NCBI RefSeq assembly: GCF_029893585.1
Contig: NZ_JARXYX010000018.1
Span: forward strand, 62,001 to 126,000
Length of the DNA: 64,000 nt
Source of the DNA: Streptomyces sp. LBL
GTDB taxonomy: Bacteria > Actinomycetota > Actinomycetes > Streptomycetales > Streptomycetaceae
Direction: 5' to 3'
The position numbers were made by a program, and so were the translations under genes. Of the stretch, positions 24,728-33,018 are shown piece by piece (position 1 is the first letter of the stretch; every line of letters begins with the position of its first letter). The notes beneath the pieces are model-generated. The model was not told the DNA's origin and did not search any database. It worked only from the letters and a program-made list of their open reading frames with translations.

Positions 24728-24851
24728 GCTTGGCGTGTTGACCTTACGCAGCCGGGGCGTACCCGCCGACTACTATCCCCATGTGGATTCTTTCGTTCCG
24801 GTTCGGGGGTCAGGGTAATCGAATCTGTTCGAACTACGGTTTGGTGGTTCG

Positions 24852-24866
24852 GGGTGAGACTCGGAC
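24852..24866 (+). repeat. Right boundary direct repeat (attR-like)
   Basis: GGGTGAGACTCGGAC, identical to 21610-21624. Just inside it, GGTTCGGGG occurs twice (about 24799 and 24846), possible arm-type sites. Confidence 0.75.
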
Positions 24867-25269
24867 CTATTCCTTCGAGGCCATGACGAAGGCGGTCCGG
24901 CTGATCAACAACGGCGCCCGCTTCATCGCCACGAACCCCGACGAGACGGGGCCTTCCACTGAGGGTGCACTTCCCGCCACAGGGGCTGTCGCGGCACTGA
25001 TCACCGCGGCGACCGGCAAGAAGCCGTACTTCGTCGGCAAGCCGAACCCGCTGATGATGCGCGCCGGGCTGAACGCGATCGGGGCTCACTCGGAGACCTC
25101 GGCCATGATCGGCGACCGGATGGACACGGATGTACTGGCGGGCCTTGAGGCCGGTATGCAGACCTTCCTCGTCATGACTGGAGTGACCCAGCCGGGCGAA
25201 GTGGACCGCTTCCCGTACGGGCCTTCGAAGGTCGTGAACTCGATTGCGGACCTGATCGACTACGTCTGA
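24852..25269 (+). pseudogene. HAD-IIA hydrolase, right (C-terminal) fragment of the original gene
   Basis: Encodes GETRTYSFEAMTKAV through the normal C-terminus (SIADLIDYV), protein-identical to the intact copy but differing at many synonymous sites. It begins at the 15-bp repeat and lacks residues 1-~120. Downstream, the terminator keeps only its left arm (25314-25327) before unrelated sequence. Confidence 0.87.
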
Positions 25270-25359
25270 TCGCGGGGAATCCGCGGCACATCCGCCGCAC
25301 ATCCGCGGCAAAGAAGAAGGCCCTCCCAGCAGGAGAGTGGGCGCGGGGTCCGGGGTCGG

Positions 25360-26175
25360 TCAGCGGCGTCTGCGGCGGGTCAGCAGCAGGGTGCCGGTGG
25401 TGACGAGGAGGAGGGCGAGGGCGGCCGCGATGGCTTCGGCGGTCGGGCCGGGGCCGGTTCCGGTGCCGGCGAGTTCGTCGGCACCGGGGAGCCGGCTGGG
25501 GTCCGGTGCGGTGGCGTCGGGGCCCGGGGTCGGCGACGCCGACGGTGACGGTGACGGTGACGGTGACGGCACCAGGTTCGGGATCGGGATCGGAGCGTCC
25601 GCCTCGATGTCGATCCCGAACAGGTAGTCGTTCGACTGCCCCACCCAGTCGCCGTCGTCCTCATGCCGTTGTACGACGGCCGCGTTGGCGGTGACGTGGT
25701 TCGGTACGGCGTCCGAGCCGACCGCGAGGCGTACCTTCACGCTGAGCGTCTTCCCCGGCCCGACGGTGAACCCGGGGAACCGGTCCTTCTCCCCGGCGAA
25801 GACTCCGACCAGCTCGTCGGAGTCGGTCCGCTCGAACGGGACGGAGTGCGTACGGGCGCCGTCTGCTGTCTCCTCGTAGAACTCCAGGTGGGGCTGCCCG
25901 GGTTCGAGAGCCCGCCGCTCGTCGACGAGGACGATCACCGGGTGGATGTTCCCGCAGCTCAGGCTGGTGGTGTTGGTCAGGTCGAGATACCAGACGCCGT
26001 ATCCGCCCCCGGCCTCATAGGAGTCGGGCCCCCCGTGAATCCGAGCCGTGAGCGGAAAGTCCCGCCCCTCGGACGCATCCGCGCAGGAATCGGCATACGC
26101 CGGACTCACGAGCGGAAGCTGAACGCCGGCGGCTACCGCGAGGCAGAGCAGAGCAGACATAGGCAGTCGTCGCAT
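25360..26175 (-). CDS. LAXTG-type sortase-anchored surface protein
   Basis: About 271 aa. Signal peptide (SALLCLAVAAGVQLPLVSPAYA), a beta-rich extracellular domain with two Cys, a Pro/Ser repeat linker (PSPSPSPSPSASPTPGP), then LAGTG, a hydrophobic span (AIAAALALLLVTTGTLLL) and TRRRRR, a textbook Streptomyces LAXTG sorting signal. It probably becomes wall-linked by a class E sortase; a class F enzyme is encoded 5 kb away and a class E enzyme 10 kb away. Starts at ATG 26175 or GTG 26181. Extracellular role unknown. Confidence 0.85.
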   Translation of the reverse strand: MRRLPMSALLCLAVAAGVQLPLVSPAYADSCADASEGRDFPLTARIHGGPDSYEAGGGYGVWYLDLTNTTSLSCGNIHPVIVLVDERRALEPGQPHLEFYEETADGARTHSVPFERTDSDELVGVFAGEKDRFPGFTVGPGKTLSVKVRLAVGSDAVPNHVTANAAVVQRHEDDGDWVGQSNDYLFGIDIEADAPIPIPNLVPSPSPSPSPSASPTPGPDATAPDPSRLPGADELAGTGTGPGPTAEAIAAALALLLVTTGTLLLTRRRRR

Positions 26176-26294
26176 AAACACATGACCATGCCGGGTGGGA
26201 GCACCTGATGATCGGCGCCGCCCCGACCGGGTTCACCGGATGGACGCGCGATGCCGCCCGATTGGCGGGCTGGGGGCATCGGCTGCGGGCGTCC

Positions 26295-27455
26295 CTACCC
26301 GTCCCCCCGCCCGAACACCGGCGCCAACAGCAACTGAGCCGCCCCCTCCGCGACCCCCCACACCCCGCCGGAGGCAACCCGCACGGGCACGCCACCCTCC
26401 CGACTCCCCTCCCGTCCCCCCTCACGCCGGGCCCGCGCCGCCAACACCGCGCCGACCCCCCGTACGAAAGCCGACGGATCCGCAGTCACCGTCCGGCCCC
26501 CCAGCAACACCAGGTCGATATCCAGCAACCCCACCAGATTCGCCGCCGCCTCCCCCAGCACCCGCGCCGCCTCCCCCACCTCCCGCCGCGCCACCGCCCC
26601 CAGACACAGGGCCTCCACGCACCCCCGGTTCCCGCAGCCGCACACCGGCCCGTCCAGCTGAATGACCTGGTGTCCGAACTCCCCCGCCCCGGTCCGCGCC
26701 CCCCGATGCAGGCTCCCGCCGATCACCAGCCCCGCCCCGAGCCCCGTACCGAGGTGCAGATAGGCGAAGGACCCGCCCTCACCGCCCACCGCGAGCCCCA
26801 GCGCGGCGGCGTTCGTGTCCTTGTCGACGACCACCGGCACGCCCAGCCGCTCCGCCAGGGCGTCCCGCAGCGGAAACCCGTCCCACTCGGGAAACCCGGT
26901 GACGCGGTGCAGGACCCCCTGGGTGTGGTCGAGCGGACCCGGCAGCGCGACGCCGAGCCCGAGCAGGGAGCCGACCGTCGCGAGCGACCCGGCGGCAGCG
27001 GTCCCGAGCGCGTCCCTCACCAGTTGCTCCGTCTCCTGGGCCACCGCCGTCACCACTGCGTCCGCCCCCGCCCCCAGATCCAGCGCGGCCCGCCGCTGCC
27101 CCACCACGGTCCCGGTGAGATCGACGAGCACGGCCCGCAGCTCGTCCCGGTCGAGGTGCACCCCGGCCGCGTGCCCGGCCTCCGGCACCAGCCGCAGGAC
27201 GGTGCGCGGCTTGCCGCCCGTGGACGCCCGGCGTCCCGCTTCCGCGGCCAGTCCGGCCTCCCGCAGCCGTGCGGTGATCTTGCTGACCGCCTGCGGGGTG
27301 AGCCCGGTCCGCTCGGCGAGTTCGAGCCGGCTGATGCCCCGCGCACCCGCCGTGCGCAGCAGATCGAGGACGAGCGCGGTGTTGTGGCTGCGCAACGCGA
27401 ACAGGTTCACGCCGACCGCCGCCCCCATCGCTCCCTTCCCCCTCATGCCATTCAT
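26295..27455 (-). CDS. ROK family transcriptional regulator
   Basis: ROK repressor, about 386 aa. N-terminal winged HTH (ALVLDLLRTAGARGISRLEL; TGLTPQAVSKITARLREAGL), then the sugar-kinase-like fold: VDKDTNAAALGLAVG, FAYLHLGTGLGAGLVIGG and the zinc motif with GHQVIQLDGPVCGCGNRGC. The frame remains open upstream to 27659 through Gly/Thr/Ser-rich low-complexity sequence; I start at MNGMRGKG because domain sequence begins there. Divergent from a Gfo/Idh gene with a palindrome between them. Likely a carbohydrate-responsive repressor. Confidence 0.82.
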   Translation of the reverse strand: MNGMRGKGAMGAAVGVNLFALRSHNTALVLDLLRTAGARGISRLELAERTGLTPQAVSKITARLREAGLAAEAGRRASTGGKPRTVLRLVPEAGHAAGVHLDRDELRAVLVDLTGTVVGQRRAALDLGAGADAVVTAVAQETEQLVRDALGTAAAGSLATVGSLLGLGVALPGPLDHTQGVLHRVTGFPEWDGFPLRDALAERLGVPVVVDKDTNAAALGLAVGGEGGSFAYLHLGTGLGAGLVIGGSLHRGARTGAGEFGHQVIQLDGPVCGCGNRGCVEALCLGAVARREVGEAARVLGEAAANLVGLLDIDLVLLGGRTVTADPSAFVRGVGAVLAARARREGGREGSREGGVPVRVASGGVWGVAEGAAQLLLAPVFGRGDG

Positions 27456-27650
27456 CGCACCCGTACTCGCACTCGCACTCGTACTCGTACCTGCGCCCGT
27501 ACCCGTACCCGTACCCGCGCCCGCGCCCGTACTGGACTCCGCGCCCGTCCCCGCGCCTGCGCCACCCTTCACACCACCCGTCGCCGCGCCTTCCGTACCA
27601 CCCTCCGTGCCGCCCTCCGTGCCGCCACCACCTGCCCCGCCGCTTCTCGC
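27456..27650. repeat. Low-complexity hexamer and 12-bp repeats upstream of the ROK gene
   Basis: Runs of GTACGG/GTACGA/GTGCGA-type hexamers (27470-27535) and GGCACGGAGGGC-type 12-mers (about 27600-27635). If translated they would give Gly-Thr and Thr-Glu-Gly-Gly repeats ahead of the ROK HTH. Confidence 0.7.
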
Positions 27651-27682
27651 CCTGTTCACGCCACCATTCTCCCCGCCGCTTG

Positions 27683-27709
27683 CACTTTGGCAACAGCGTT
27701 GCGAAAGTG
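27683..27709. promoter_or_regulatory. Palindromic operator between the ROK and Gfo/Idh genes
   Basis: CACTTTGGCAAC - AGC - GTTGCGAAAGTG: 12-bp arms with one mismatch and a 3-bp spacer, 6 bp before the oxidoreductase ATG. Ideal position for repression by the adjacent ROK regulator. Confidence 0.75.
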
Positions 27710-27715
27710 GGACGT

Positions 27716-28945
27716 ATGACTGGTACGACTGGTACGGCTGGTACCTCCCTCCGCGTGGGCCTCGTCGGCTACGGCCTCGCCGGGTCCGTCTTCCACGCCC
27801 CGCTGATCGCCGCCACCGAGGGCCTCGCCCTCGACACGGTGGTCACGTCCAACCCCGAGCGGCAGCGGCAGGCCCGCGCCGAGTTCCCGGACGTGCGCGC
27901 GGTCGCGACCCCGGACGAGCTGTTCGACCGGGCCGGCGACCTGGACCTGGTGGTCATCGCGTCCCCGAACCGGACGCACGTCCCGCTCGCCACCGCCGCC
28001 CTGAAGGCCGGCCTGCCGGTCGTGGTCGACAAGCCGGTCGCCGGTACGGCCGCCGAGGCGCGCGAGCTGGCCGCCCTGGCGGACGAGCGCGGCCTGCTCC
28101 TCTCCGTCTTCCAGAACCGCCGCTGGGACAACGACTTCCTGACCCTCCGTAAGCTCCTCGCGGACGGCGAACTGGGCGACGTATGGCGCTTCGAGTCCCG
28201 CTTCGAACGCTGGCGTCCGCAGCGGAAGGGCGGCTGGCGGGAGTCCGGCGACCCGGCAGAGATCGGAGGTCTGCTGTACGACCTCGGCAGCCACATCGTC
28301 GACCAGGCGCTGGTTCTCCTCGGCCCGGTCGTCTCCGTGTACGCCGAGTCGGACATCCGCCGCCCGGGCGCGGAGACCGACGACGACACCTTCATCGCGC
28401 TCACGCACGCGAGCGGCGCCCGCTCCCACCTGTACGCCTCCGCCACCACCGCCCAACTCGGCCCCCGTTTCCGGGTGCTGGGGTCCAAGGCCGGTTATGT
28501 GAAGTACGGCCTCGACCCGCAGGAGGCGGACCTGAAGGAGGGGAAGCGCCCGGGCACGACTTCCGACGCGACAGCCGACGCGACAGCCGACGCGACAGCC
28601 GACGCGACAGCCGACGCGACGGTGGGCACGACAACCGGCACGACAGCCGCCACGACGGCCGAGTGGGGCCGGGAACCCGAGGACCTGTGGGGCCGGGAAC
28701 CCGAGGACCTGTGGGGCCGGGTCGGCGCTGGGGGTCCCCCCTTTGGGGGAGAGTCCCCGCTGACCGGCGCCGGCCGTCCCGTACCGACGCTGCCCGGTGA
28801 CTACCCCGCTTACTATGCGGCCGTGGCCAGGGCCCTCACCGACGGCGGCGCCAACCCGGTGACCGCGCTGGAGGCGGCCGCCGCCCTCGACGTTCTGGAG
28901 GCGGCACGCCGTTCGGCCCGCGACGGAGTGGTGGTAAAGCTGTGA
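27716..28945 (+). CDS. Gfo/Idh/MocA family oxidoreductase
   Basis: NAD(P)-dependent sugar or polyol dehydrogenase-like enzyme, about 409 aa. Rossmann start RVGLVGYGLAGSVFHAPLI, VVIASPNRTHVPLA, the family's EKP equivalent VVDKPVAG and GGLLYDLGSHIVDQAL. A variable insert near residues 285-335 is built from 12-bp repeats (ATAD units, 28565-28620) and a duplicated 24-bp unit (GREPEDLW, 28667-28715). Controlled by the palindrome immediately upstream. Stop overlaps the next gene (GTGA). Substrate not known. Confidence 0.85.
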   Translation: MTGTTGTAGTSLRVGLVGYGLAGSVFHAPLIAATEGLALDTVVTSNPERQRQARAEFPDVRAVATPDELFDRAGDLDLVVIASPNRTHVPLATAALKAGLPVVVDKPVAGTAAEARELAALADERGLLLSVFQNRRWDNDFLTLRKLLADGELGDVWRFESRFERWRPQRKGGWRESGDPAEIGGLLYDLGSHIVDQALVLLGPVVSVYAESDIRRPGAETDDDTFIALTHASGARSHLYASATTAQLGPRFRVLGSKAGYVKYGLDPQEADLKEGKRPGTTSDATADATADATADATADATVGTTTGTTAATTAEWGREPEDLWGREPEDLWGRVGAGGPPFGGESPLTGAGRPVPTLPGDYPAYYAAVARALTDGGANPVTALEAAAALDVLEAARRSARDGVVVKL

Positions 28946-29445
28946 CGCACAACCCGGGGATCACCCCGAAGTTCCACCCGGAGCTCACCCCGCCACTGGA
29001 GGAACTGGAGGCGCAGGAACGCCGCCTGGTCTTCCGGCAGTTCAGTTACGAAGACGCGTGGGCGCTGGGCTCGCTGCTGGTCGGCCTGGCCCGGGAGCGG
29101 CAGGCACCGGTCGCCATCGACATCCACCGCGCCGGCCAGCAGCTCTTCCACGCGGCCCTGCCCGGTTCGGCCCCCGACAACGACGTCTGGATCGCCCGCA
29201 AGCGCCGGGTCGTGGAGCGTTACGGCTCCGCCTCCTACCTGGTCGGCGCCCGCTGCCGCGCCAAGGGCACGACGTTCGAGGAGTCCTCGCGCCTGGACCC
29301 GGACACGTACGCGGCCCACGGCGGCTCCTTCCCGATCACCGTCGAGGGTGTGGGCGTGATCGGCGCGGTGACCGTCTCCGGGCTGCCGCAGTTGCAGGAC
29401 CACCGGTTCGTCGTAGAAGCGCTGGAACAGTTCCTGGAGCTCTGA
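28942..29445 (+). CDS. HbpS/GlcG-like heme-degrading-domain protein (UPF0303)
   Basis: 167 aa, matching the heme-degrading domain/UPF0303 family related to HbpS. Conserved stretches: FSYEDAWALGSLLVGLARER, VAIDIHRAGQQLFHAALPG, DNDVWIARKRRVVERYG and the Gly-rich ITVEGVGVIGAVTVSGLPQ. GTG start overlaps the oxidoreductase stop, so it is translationally coupled. It probably assists the upstream oxidoreductase; whether it binds heme is not shown. Confidence 0.8.
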   Translation: MTHNPGITPKFHPELTPPLEELEAQERRLVFRQFSYEDAWALGSLLVGLARERQAPVAIDIHRAGQQLFHAALPGSAPDNDVWIARKRRVVERYGSASYLVGARCRAKGTTFEESSRLDPDTYAAHGGSFPITVEGVGVIGAVTVSGLPQLQDHRFVVEALEQFLEL

Positions 29446-29490
29446 CTGGAGCTCTGACGGGAGCTCTGACGGGAGCTCTGGCTGGTTGCC
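29424..29490 (+). repeat. 12-bp tandem repeat (GGAGCTCTGACG), about four copies
   Basis: Copies of CTGGAGCTCTGA/CGGGAGCTCTGA start in the last codons of the HbpS-like gene and continue past its stop. Confidence 0.8.
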
Positions 29491-29562
29491 CTGACGGGAA
29501 GATCCGGAGGTACCCTCCGATTGGTACGTATGTACTGCACCCCGACCGGAGGGACCGAACTG

Positions 29563-30429
29563 ATGAGTGACGCCGTGAAGAAAGCCGTCGGACGGTACGG
29601 CATCTGGAGCGCCGGCCTGCGTTCCGAGGACCCGGCCCGGCGCGATGAACTGGCCGAGGCCGCGGCCGAGTTGGAGCAGCTCGGGTACGGCGCGATCTGG
29701 CTGGGCGGCAACAGCTTCGTCGCCAACGCCGTCCCGCTGGTGGCGGCGACCTCGCGGATCACCGTCGCCACCAGCATCCAGAGCATCTGGGAGCACGAGC
29801 CCGCCGACACCGCGGCCGCCCTCGCCGACCTGGAGGGGGCCCACCCCGGGCGCTTCCTCCTGGGCCTCGGCGTCAGCCACGCCAAGATCGCGGACCAGTA
29901 CCGCCGCCCGTACTCGGCGCTCGTCGCCCACCTCGACGGCCTGGACGGGGCGGGCGTACCGGCCGACCGTCGCCTCCTGGCGGCTCTCGGCCCGAAGTCC
30001 CTGAAGCTGGCCCGCGACCGCGCCGCCGGCTCGATCCCGTATCTGGTCACCCCCGAGTTCACCGCTTACGCCCGCGAGATCCTGGGCGAAGCCCCGCTCC
30101 TGGCCCCCGAGTTGGGGGTGGTCCTGGAGTCGGACCCGACCCGGGCCCGTTCCCTGGCCCGCGAGGCCCTCGCCATCTACCTCAACCTCCCCAACTACAC
30201 CAACAACTTCCTCCGCCACGGCTTCGCGGAGGACGACTTCACGGACGGCGGCAGCGACCGTCTGATCGACGCGCTGTTCGCCTGGGGCGACGAGTCGGCG
30301 ATCCGCACCCGCATCGACGCGTTCCTCAACGCGGGCGCGGACCACGTGGCACTCCAGGTGGTGAACGACGAGCCCCGGGACTCCCTGCCGAGGGCAGCTT
30401 GGCGCCGACTCGCGGACGTACTGGCCTGA
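29563..30429 (+). CDS. LLM-class F420-dependent oxidoreductase
   Basis: 288-aa luciferase-like TIM-barrel oxidoreductase using F420H2. Seen: YGIWSAGLRSEDPARRDELA, ELEQLGYGAIWLGGNSFV, ITVATSIQSIWEH, FLLGLGVSHAKIADQYRRPY and AGADHVALQVVNDEP. I took ATG 29563 (GGAGGGA upstream). Monocistronic, ended by a bidirectional hairpin. Substrate not predictable. Confidence 0.85.
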   Translation: MSDAVKKAVGRYGIWSAGLRSEDPARRDELAEAAAELEQLGYGAIWLGGNSFVANAVPLVAATSRITVATSIQSIWEHEPADTAAALADLEGAHPGRFLLGLGVSHAKIADQYRRPYSALVAHLDGLDGAGVPADRRLLAALGPKSLKLARDRAAGSIPYLVTPEFTAYAREILGEAPLLAPELGVVLESDPTRARSLAREALAIYLNLPNYTNNFLRHGFAEDDFTDGGSDRLIDALFAWGDESAIRTRIDAFLNAGADHVALQVVNDEPRDSLPRAAWRRLADVLA

Positions 30430-30456
30430 CGGGGGCCCAAGGGGGCCTTAAGGGGC

Positions 30457-30518
30457 GCGGGGAACTGCGCGACCGGCCACGACCGGCCCGCAGCCGACAA
30501 ATGACCGCAGTTCCCCGC
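30457..30518. terminator. Bidirectional terminator between convergent genes
   Basis: Perfect 13-bp inverted arms GCGGGGAACTGCG / CGCAGTTCCCCGC separated by 36 nt containing CGACCGGCCACGACCGGCC. It has the look of the dispersed Streptomyces palindromes downstream of many genes. Confidence 0.75.
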
Positions 30519-30533
30519 TCTCCCCGCGGAGCG

Positions 30534-31391
30534 TTACGCGTCCTTGAACTCCTGGCGCTGACGGCCGAGCCCGCCGATCTCCAGCTCCACCACATCCCCG
30601 GCCCGAAGGAACGGCTTCGGGTCGGGGGCCCCCAGGGCAACGCCCGCCGGCGTCCCCGTGTTGATCACGTCTCCGGGATAGAGCGTCATGAACTGGCTGA
30701 CGTACCGCACGACTTCGGCGACGCCGAAGATCTGCTCGGCCGTCGTCCCGTCCTGCTTCAACTCACCGTTGACCCACAGCTTCAGCGACAGGTTCTGCGG
30801 ATCCGGAACCTCGTCCGCCGTCACCAGCCACGGCCCCAGCGGGTTGAACGTCTCGCAGTTCTTCCCCTTGTCCCAGGTCCCGCCCCGCTCGATCTGGAAC
30901 TCCCGCTCGGACACGTCGTGTGCGACGGCGTACCCGGCGACATGGCCGAGCGCGGCCTCGGCCGACTCCACATACCGAGCCGTACGGCCGATGACGACCG
31001 CCAGCTCGACCTCCCAGTCGGTCTTCACCGACTTGCGCGGGACCAGCACCGTGTCGTGCGGCCCGACCACCGTGTCCGCGGCCTTGAAGAAGACCACCGG
31101 CTCCGGCGGCGGCTCGGCCCCGGTCTCGCGGGCGTGGTCGTGGTAGTTCAGCCCGATGCACACGATCTTGCCGATACGGCCCAGCGGCGGCCCGATCCGC
31201 AGTCCCGCCTGGTCCAGGACGGGCAGTGTGCCCGCGTCGGCGGCGTCGCGGATCCGGCTCAGGGCCGTCTCGTCGGCGAGCAGCGGGCCGTCGATGTCCG
31301 GAACGACACCGGACAGGTCCCGCAGGACCCCCTCGGCGTCGAGCAGTGCGGGCCGCTCCGACCCCGCCGTACCGACTCGCAGCAGCTTCAT
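30534..31391 (-). CDS. Fumarylacetoacetate hydrolase-family protein
   Basis: 285 aa, FAH superfamily hydrolase or isomerase of aromatic and acid catabolism. Metal and substrate residues in KIVCIGLNYHDHARETG (GLNY), FFKAADTVVGPHD, DWEVELAVVIGRTAR (ExE), GYAVAHDVSEREFQ and INTGTPAGVALG. The start has GGGAG 9 nt upstream. Reaction not known. Confidence 0.86.
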   Translation of the reverse strand: MKLLRVGTAGSERPALLDAEGVLRDLSGVVPDIDGPLLADETALSRIRDAADAGTLPVLDQAGLRIGPPLGRIGKIVCIGLNYHDHARETGAEPPPEPVVFFKAADTVVGPHDTVLVPRKSVKTDWEVELAVVIGRTARYVESAEAALGHVAGYAVAHDVSEREFQIERGGTWDKGKNCETFNPLGPWLVTADEVPDPQNLSLKLWVNGELKQDGTTAEQIFGVAEVVRYVSQFMTLYPGDVINTGTPAGVALGAPDPKPFLRAGDVVELEIGGLGRQRQEFKDA

Positions 31392-31835
31392 GGTTCCAAT
31401 CTCCCTCAATCGCCGGCTGTCCGCCGACGGGTGCAGCACAGCCATCGGATGACTGGTCGATCCTCCAAGCTGCGTGTCCAGTCCGCAATACCCGTTCACG
31501 GAGTGGACCGAACGGGCAGGGGTCAGCGGCCTCAGCGATCTCAGTGGTCGCAGTGGTCTCAGTGGTCTCAGTGGTCTCAGTGATCAGCGGGCTCAGTCTT
31601 TTCGATCTTGAGAGATGGGCATCGAACGGGAGTCCCGATCGGGTGGTAGCGGGGCTCTGGGCCCATGAGAACAGGGCCTCCTGAAGAGATCTCCGTCGAC
31701 GGCGAGGCGGAACCGGTGGCCATGGAATGGGCGTGAACGGCCTGTCCGTCATGGTCTTTCTCCCCGTACGAACGCAGGGCCGGCCGCCCTACCCTTGGAT
31801 GGCTTGATGAGGACATGATTGGAGGGGGTGGTCAC
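31392..31835. other. Intergenic region with 9-bp tandem repeats
   Basis: 444 bp without a supported gene. About six copies of CAGTGGTCT-like 9-mers fill 31526-31580. The right end (31800-31835) contains the AraC-family ribosome site GGAGGGGG. Confidence 0.6.
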
Positions 31836-32873
31836 GTGATCGAGACCGTGTTGCGCAGTGAGGACTTACCAGTAGCCGATCGCTTCGCGTGGTGGCGGGA
31901 GATGACGTCACAAACGCTCACGCCCACGGAAATCATCAGCGACCACGCCGACGACTTCCGCGCCTGCTTCCGGCTGCTGGACCTTGGAGCCGCTCAGGTG
32001 TCGGTGCTGTCCTATCCGTCATTGCGCTCACGTCGCACGCCTGCGCTGGTGCGTCGCTCCGATCCCGAGCTGTACCACCTGGCCCTGACACTGAGAGGCC
32101 GGCAGAGCATCTCCCGTTGCCGGCGCGACGCGTCGGTGGCGGTCGGGGACCTTCTGCTGTATGACAGCTCGCACCCGAGCGACGCCTCGGCCTTCCCCGA
32201 CGACGACGGCGGTGCAGTCGAGGGAATCGTCGTTAACGTGCCCCGCACGGCGATTCTCCTCCCAGCGGCGAAGGTGGACCGCCTCCTCGGGGCGCCGTTG
32301 CCGGGCGACAGCGGCATGGGGGCCCTCCTGTCACAGTTCTTGATACGCCTGGCACCGGAGTCCGACTCCTGTCGGCCGCGGGACGCCATACGTCTGGGCG
32401 GGCTCACAGTTGACCTGATCACCGCTTTTCTCGCCCACCACACGGACACCGAAGACGGCGTCCCACCCGAGAGCCGCCACCAGACGCTGATGGCCGGGAT
32501 CCACTCCTTCATCGAACGCAACCTGGGCGAGCCGCAGTTGTCGCCCGGCGCGGTCGCCACCGCCCACCACATCTCCGTGCGGTACCTGCACCGGCTGTTC
32601 CAGGCGCAGGGCGTCACCGTGAGCGCGTGGATCCGGCAGCGGCGCTTGGAGGGCTGCCGCCGGGACCTCGCCGATCTGCAACTGTCCGACAAACCCATCG
32701 GTTTCCTGGCCGCACGCTGGGGCTATGTCCACGCTTCCGAATTCAGCCGCGCATTCCGTAGGACCTACGGGATCCCGCCGAGCACCTATCGGCAAGAGGT
32801 ACTCCAGGGCAACAGTGCACCGGCCGCCGACTCCGGGCACCCAGGGGGACCTGGCGATCTGATGCCCAGGTAG
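31836..32873 (+). CDS. AraC-family transcriptional regulator
   Basis: 345 aa. N-terminal AraC-binding-like (cupin) sensor domain (ADRFAWWREMTSQTLTPTEI; RSDPELYHLALTLRGRQSIS; VGDLLLYDSSHPSDA) and C-terminal HTH_18 (VATAHHISVRYLHRLFQAQG; IGFLAARWGYVHASEFSRAF). GTG 31836 has GGAGGGGG seven bases upstream; ATG 31815 lacks a site. Adjacent to a decayed paralogue. No target evident. Confidence 0.85.
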   Translation: MIETVLRSEDLPVADRFAWWREMTSQTLTPTEIISDHADDFRACFRLLDLGAAQVSVLSYPSLRSRRTPALVRRSDPELYHLALTLRGRQSISRCRRDASVAVGDLLLYDSSHPSDASAFPDDDGGAVEGIVVNVPRTAILLPAAKVDRLLGAPLPGDSGMGALLSQFLIRLAPESDSCRPRDAIRLGGLTVDLITAFLAHHTDTEDGVPPESRHQTLMAGIHSFIERNLGEPQLSPGAVATAHHISVRYLHRLFQAQGVTVSAWIRQRRLEGCRRDLADLQLSDKPIGFLAARWGYVHASEFSRAFRRTYGIPPSTYRQEVLQGNSAPAADSGHPGGPGDLMPR

Positions 32874-33018
32874 CAGTAACACGGCGGCCTGCACGCCTGC
32901 GTTCCTTAGACGGTCTGGTCCTGCTTGGCGGTCGGTTGACGGGGTCGACCGGGGCGTCTGCGGACGTCCCTGAACGGAGCTGCGGGAACTGGCCCTCAGG
33001 GAGAGGACTGGCGGGACA

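Larger units (their letters stand above)
21610..24866. mobile_element. Remnant integrated element inside a HAD hydrolase gene
   Basis: Bounded by direct repeats of GGGTGAGACTCGGAC (21610-21624 and 24852-24866). Removing one repeat and the interior rejoins the two + strand HAD fragments in frame (ILGETRT-YSFEAM). The ~3.2-kb interior carries an intact opposite-strand HAD gene and several broken genes, but no integrase, so it is a decayed or non-autonomous element. Confidence 0.8.

Noticed and set aside
28565..28620. Five 12-bp repeats, considered as a CRISPR-like array
   Set aside because: No spacers; units are directly adjacent and lie in frame within the oxidoreductase gene.
31577..31816. 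79-codon leftward frame in the intergenic region before the AraC gene
   Set aside because: No ribosome site, domain or coding bias; partly built from 9-bp repeats.
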